NCBI RefSeq assembly: GCF_900117425.1
Contig: NZ_FPEH01000014.1
Coordinates: 124,001-188,000 of the forward strand
Reading direction: 5' to 3'
Length of the DNA stretch: 64,000 nucleotides
Source: Novosphingobium sp. NDB2Meth1
GTDB lineage: Bacteria; Pseudomonadota; Alphaproteobacteria; Sphingomonadales; Sphingomonadaceae
Both the position numbers and the translations under genes were made by a program. Shown here in pieces: positions 61,958 to 64,000 of this stretch. Each line of letters starts with the position of its first letter. Within the stretch, counting starts at the first letter, position 1. The notes beneath the pieces were generated by a model, which was not told the origin of the DNA, made no database searches, and saw only the letters and a list, made by a program, of their open reading frames with translations.

Positions 61958-63814
61958 TCACGCCTTCTTCGCGGCGATGTACTGGTCGATGTTCGCCGCC
62001 AGCACATCGAGCGGGACGTTGCCGCCCTCGACCACCGCGTTGTCAAAGTCGCGCAGGTCATAGGCCTTGCCGAGCGCTGCCACGGCCCGCGCGCGCTGGT
62101 GCAGGATTTCGCTGCGGCCGATGAAATAGCCGCAGGCCTGCCCCGGCCAGCTGCAATAGCGCTCGACTTCGCTGGTCACCTCGTCGTGGCCCGAGCCGTT
62201 GGTATTGGCGAACCAGTCGATGGCCTGCTCACGGCTCCACTCGCGGGCATGCAGGCCCGTGTCCACCACCAGACGGCAGGCGCGGAAGGCGATCGACTGC
62301 AGGTAGCCCAGCTTGCCCACCGGATCGTCGTCATAGGCGCCAAGTTCGTCGCCCAGCGTCTCCGAATAGAGCGCCCAGCCTTCCGAATAGGCATTGAATG
62401 CCAGCATCGCGCGGATCGTCGGCAGCTGGTTCGAATACTCGCCCTGCCAGACGTGGCCCGGAATCGCCTCGTGGTGCACCAGCGTCGGCAGACTGTAGGT
62501 GCTGTGGAGCCGCGTGGTGCCGAGATTGATCCACATCTTGCCGGGAATCGTCCCGTCGATCGACCCGGGACCGCCATAGGCACCCGGCGCGCCGGGCTCC
62601 TCCGCGGGCGGCAGGCGCCGCACTTCGACATTGCCGCGCACCAGTTTGGAAAACGCGCGCGGCATTTGCGCGCGGATATAGGTCAGGCGCTTCTGGATGA
62701 ACGCGATGATCTGCGCGCGGCCTTCGTCGTTGTCGGGGAACTGGAAGCGCGGGTCCTTGCCCAGCGCGGTCATGCGCTCGCCCACCGTGCCGCTGGTATA
62801 GCCAAGCTTCCTGAGGATCGGGTCCATCCGCCCTTGCAACTCGGCCAGCGATTCGAGGCCCAGCTTGTGGATCTCGTCCGGCGTCATCCGCGTCGTCGTG
62901 CTCGCGCGCAGCGCCCACGCATAGAACGCATCGCCGCCGGGCCGCGTGTGCATGCCCGCATCGCGCACCGCCAGCTTGCGCTGCGCGATGAGTTCGGCGA
63001 GTTGCGCCTCCAAAACGGGCGCGACCTGCTTCGTCACGATTGCGCGTGCGCGGCCAGCCCAGTCGCCCGCAATGCCCTTCTCGCGCGTGCGCCGCTCGAT
63101 CGATTCGACCAGCCCGCCGCCTGATCCCATCGCGGAAAGGCTCGCCCCCATCTGCCTGATCGCCTTGTCGAGCAGGAACGACGGCGCGATCACGCCCTGC
63201 GCCGCGGTCGCCCTCAGCCGCGCTGTCTCGCCCTCCAGCACAGCCGGGAACTGCGCCAGCCGTGCGATATAGGCTTCCGCGTCCGCCGAGGTGTTGATCG
63301 GATGGTCCGCATCGAGAAAGCGCGGCACGTCGATATAGGCGCCGACGTTCTGGATCACGACATAGGGCGTGTTGCGCCATCCGCCGACGGTGACGTCGCC
63401 ATAAGGCAGCGAAAAGCCGTCCAAAGCGGTGCGGTAGGCGCTCTTCACCACGGCAAGGCTGGTGCGCGTCGCATGATCGAGCCCGGCCTCGGGCATCGCT
63501 TCGACCCTCGCCAGGTCCGCGCGCACCAGTGCCGCCACGGCGGTCTGTCCGGCGGCGGAGCGATCCCCCAGCATGCCGCGCAAGTTGGCATGCGCGCCGG
63601 TGTCGAGCCCCAGCGAGGTTGCGCTTTCGGGGCTTAGCGCCAGCAGCCGCCACGCCGCATCGTCAAGCAGCGCGGCGGCAGCGGAAGGCGCGGCGGCTGT
63701 CTGGGCACGAACCGGCACCGCAGAGGCGGCGATCCCGGCAGCAAGGCCGGCGATCGCTTCGCGGCGGGTGAGGGAAGCGGAAAGGGCGGTGGAGTCATAG
63801 GCTTGCTGTGTCAT
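61958..63814 (-). CDS. Tat-exported DUF885 family protein
   Basis: A 618-residue protein with a twin-arginine leader (SLTRREAIAGLAAGIAASAVPV). The body is all-helical and carries the gluzincin-like HEAIPGHVWQ motif (HExxxGH type) with a downstream glutamate in AYSEGWALYSE, as in DUF885 proteins that resemble M32/M3 zinc peptidases. It is probably a periplasmic or surface metallopeptidase, though reports on the family are few. Start ATG at 63814 fits the leader; the frame is open to 63943. Confidence 0.87.
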   Translation of the reverse strand: MTQQAYDSTALSASLTRREAIAGLAAGIAASAVPVRAQTAAAPSAAAALLDDAAWRLLALSPESATSLGLDTGAHANLRGMLGDRSAAGQTAVAALVRADLARVEAMPEAGLDHATRTSLAVVKSAYRTALDGFSLPYGDVTVGGWRNTPYVVIQNVGAYIDVPRFLDADHPINTSADAEAYIARLAQFPAVLEGETARLRATAAQGVIAPSFLLDKAIRQMGASLSAMGSGGGLVESIERRTREKGIAGDWAGRARAIVTKQVAPVLEAQLAELIAQRKLAVRDAGMHTRPGGDAFYAWALRASTTTRMTPDEIHKLGLESLAELQGRMDPILRKLGYTSGTVGERMTALGKDPRFQFPDNDEGRAQIIAFIQKRLTYIRAQMPRAFSKLVRGNVEVRRLPPAEEPGAPGAYGGPGSIDGTIPGKMWINLGTTRLHSTYSLPTLVHHEAIPGHVWQGEYSNQLPTIRAMLAFNAYSEGWALYSETLGDELGAYDDDPVGKLGYLQSIAFRACRLVVDTGLHAREWSREQAIDWFANTNGSGHDEVTSEVERYCSWPGQACGYFIGRSEILHQRARAVAALGKAYDLRDFDNAVVEGGNVPLDVLAANIDQYIAAKKA

Positions 63815-63962
63815 GAGCCGACCCTGCGCCAGCCGCCGCGCGCTGTCAAAGCCGGGCTGCGCAAGCGCGCGCCGGATGGAAAGATTCGAAAATGGAGCAA
63901 CCGCGCGTGGACTTGACGGCGCTTCTCCCGCCTTTCGAGGCAAACGAAGGAGATCGCCGTCG

Positions 63963-64000
63963 ATGGCTGGCCACCAACGCTATCGCTTGCTCGATGAACT
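63963..64000 (+). CDS. Start of a further gene, cut by the window edge
   Basis: ATG at 63963, 9 nt after AAGGAG, opens MAGHQRYRLLDE and continues past the window end. Only 12 residues are visible, so no function can be named. It is divergent from the DUF885 gene. Confidence 0.55.
   Translation, partial: MAGHQRYRLLDE

Overview
The window is high-GC, densely packed DNA with strong codon bias and many 1-4 nt start/stop overlaps. Gene content points to an alphaproteobacterium of the order Sphingomonadales, most likely a Novosphingobium-like organism: UrcA-family proteins, TonB-dependent receptor plus ring/ketone catabolic genes, pckA divergent from chvI-chvG, a truncated HPr kinase followed by rapZ and PTS genes, a hisG-hisD-nusB operon, and dispersed inverted repeats of the kind common in sphingomonads. 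The genus is an inference; there is no rRNA in the window.

Layout. 1-2732: tail of a 2-hydroxychromene-2-carboxylate isomerase-like gene, then bchE-bchJ, two bacteriochlorophyll genes standing alone, preceded by two perfect palindromes, one of which fits the PpsR/CrtJ pattern TGT-N12-ACA. 2802-11848: a catabolic region with Fe-dependent alcohol dehydrogenase, TetR regulator, acyl-CoA ligase, TonB-dependent receptor, Baeyer-Villiger type monooxygenase and a family VIII type serine hydrolase; together they make chemical sense as ketone to ester to acid/alcohol to acyl-CoA. 11981-21551: a BTAD/TPR regulator facing a six-gene, fully overlapping operon (FAD desaturase-like oxidoreductase, unknown helical protein, isoprenyl diphosphate synthase, saccharopine-dehydrogenase-like reductase, two acetoacetate-decarboxylase-like proteins). 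This is the best candidate for an undescribed biosynthetic system here. 21737-23393: small exported proteins (two UrcA paralogues and a protein with 32 consecutive prolines), each with its own hairpin terminator. 23716-28569: EmrAB-OMF drug efflux operon with a divergent TetR regulator and a duplicated operator-like motif. 28686-43749: mixed housekeeping and stress genes (formaldehyde detoxification, histidine biosynthesis, NusB, BolA, NUDIX, pirin, SDR, an orphan DUF2282/bufferin-like precursor, J-domain protein, Tat-exported flavoprotein). 43831-51277: pckA, ChvI-ChvG two-component system, HPr kinase, RapZ, EIIA, HPr and an rRNA/tRNA methyltransferase. 51317-55923: RmuC, peptide deformylase, RecR, Fmt, TruA. 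55991-64000: MDR reductase, CobS with a coupled TonB-domain secreted protein, a five-gene GST/VOC/SRPBCC operon, a Tat-exported DUF885 protein and the first codons of a further gene.

Starts were chosen by ribosome-binding sites, overlap with the upstream gene and family N-termini; several differ from the longest open frame and this is stated per entry. No tRNA, rRNA, insertion sequence, prophage or CRISPR array was recognised. Very long open frames on the opposite strand of most genes are a by-product of high GC and were left out.
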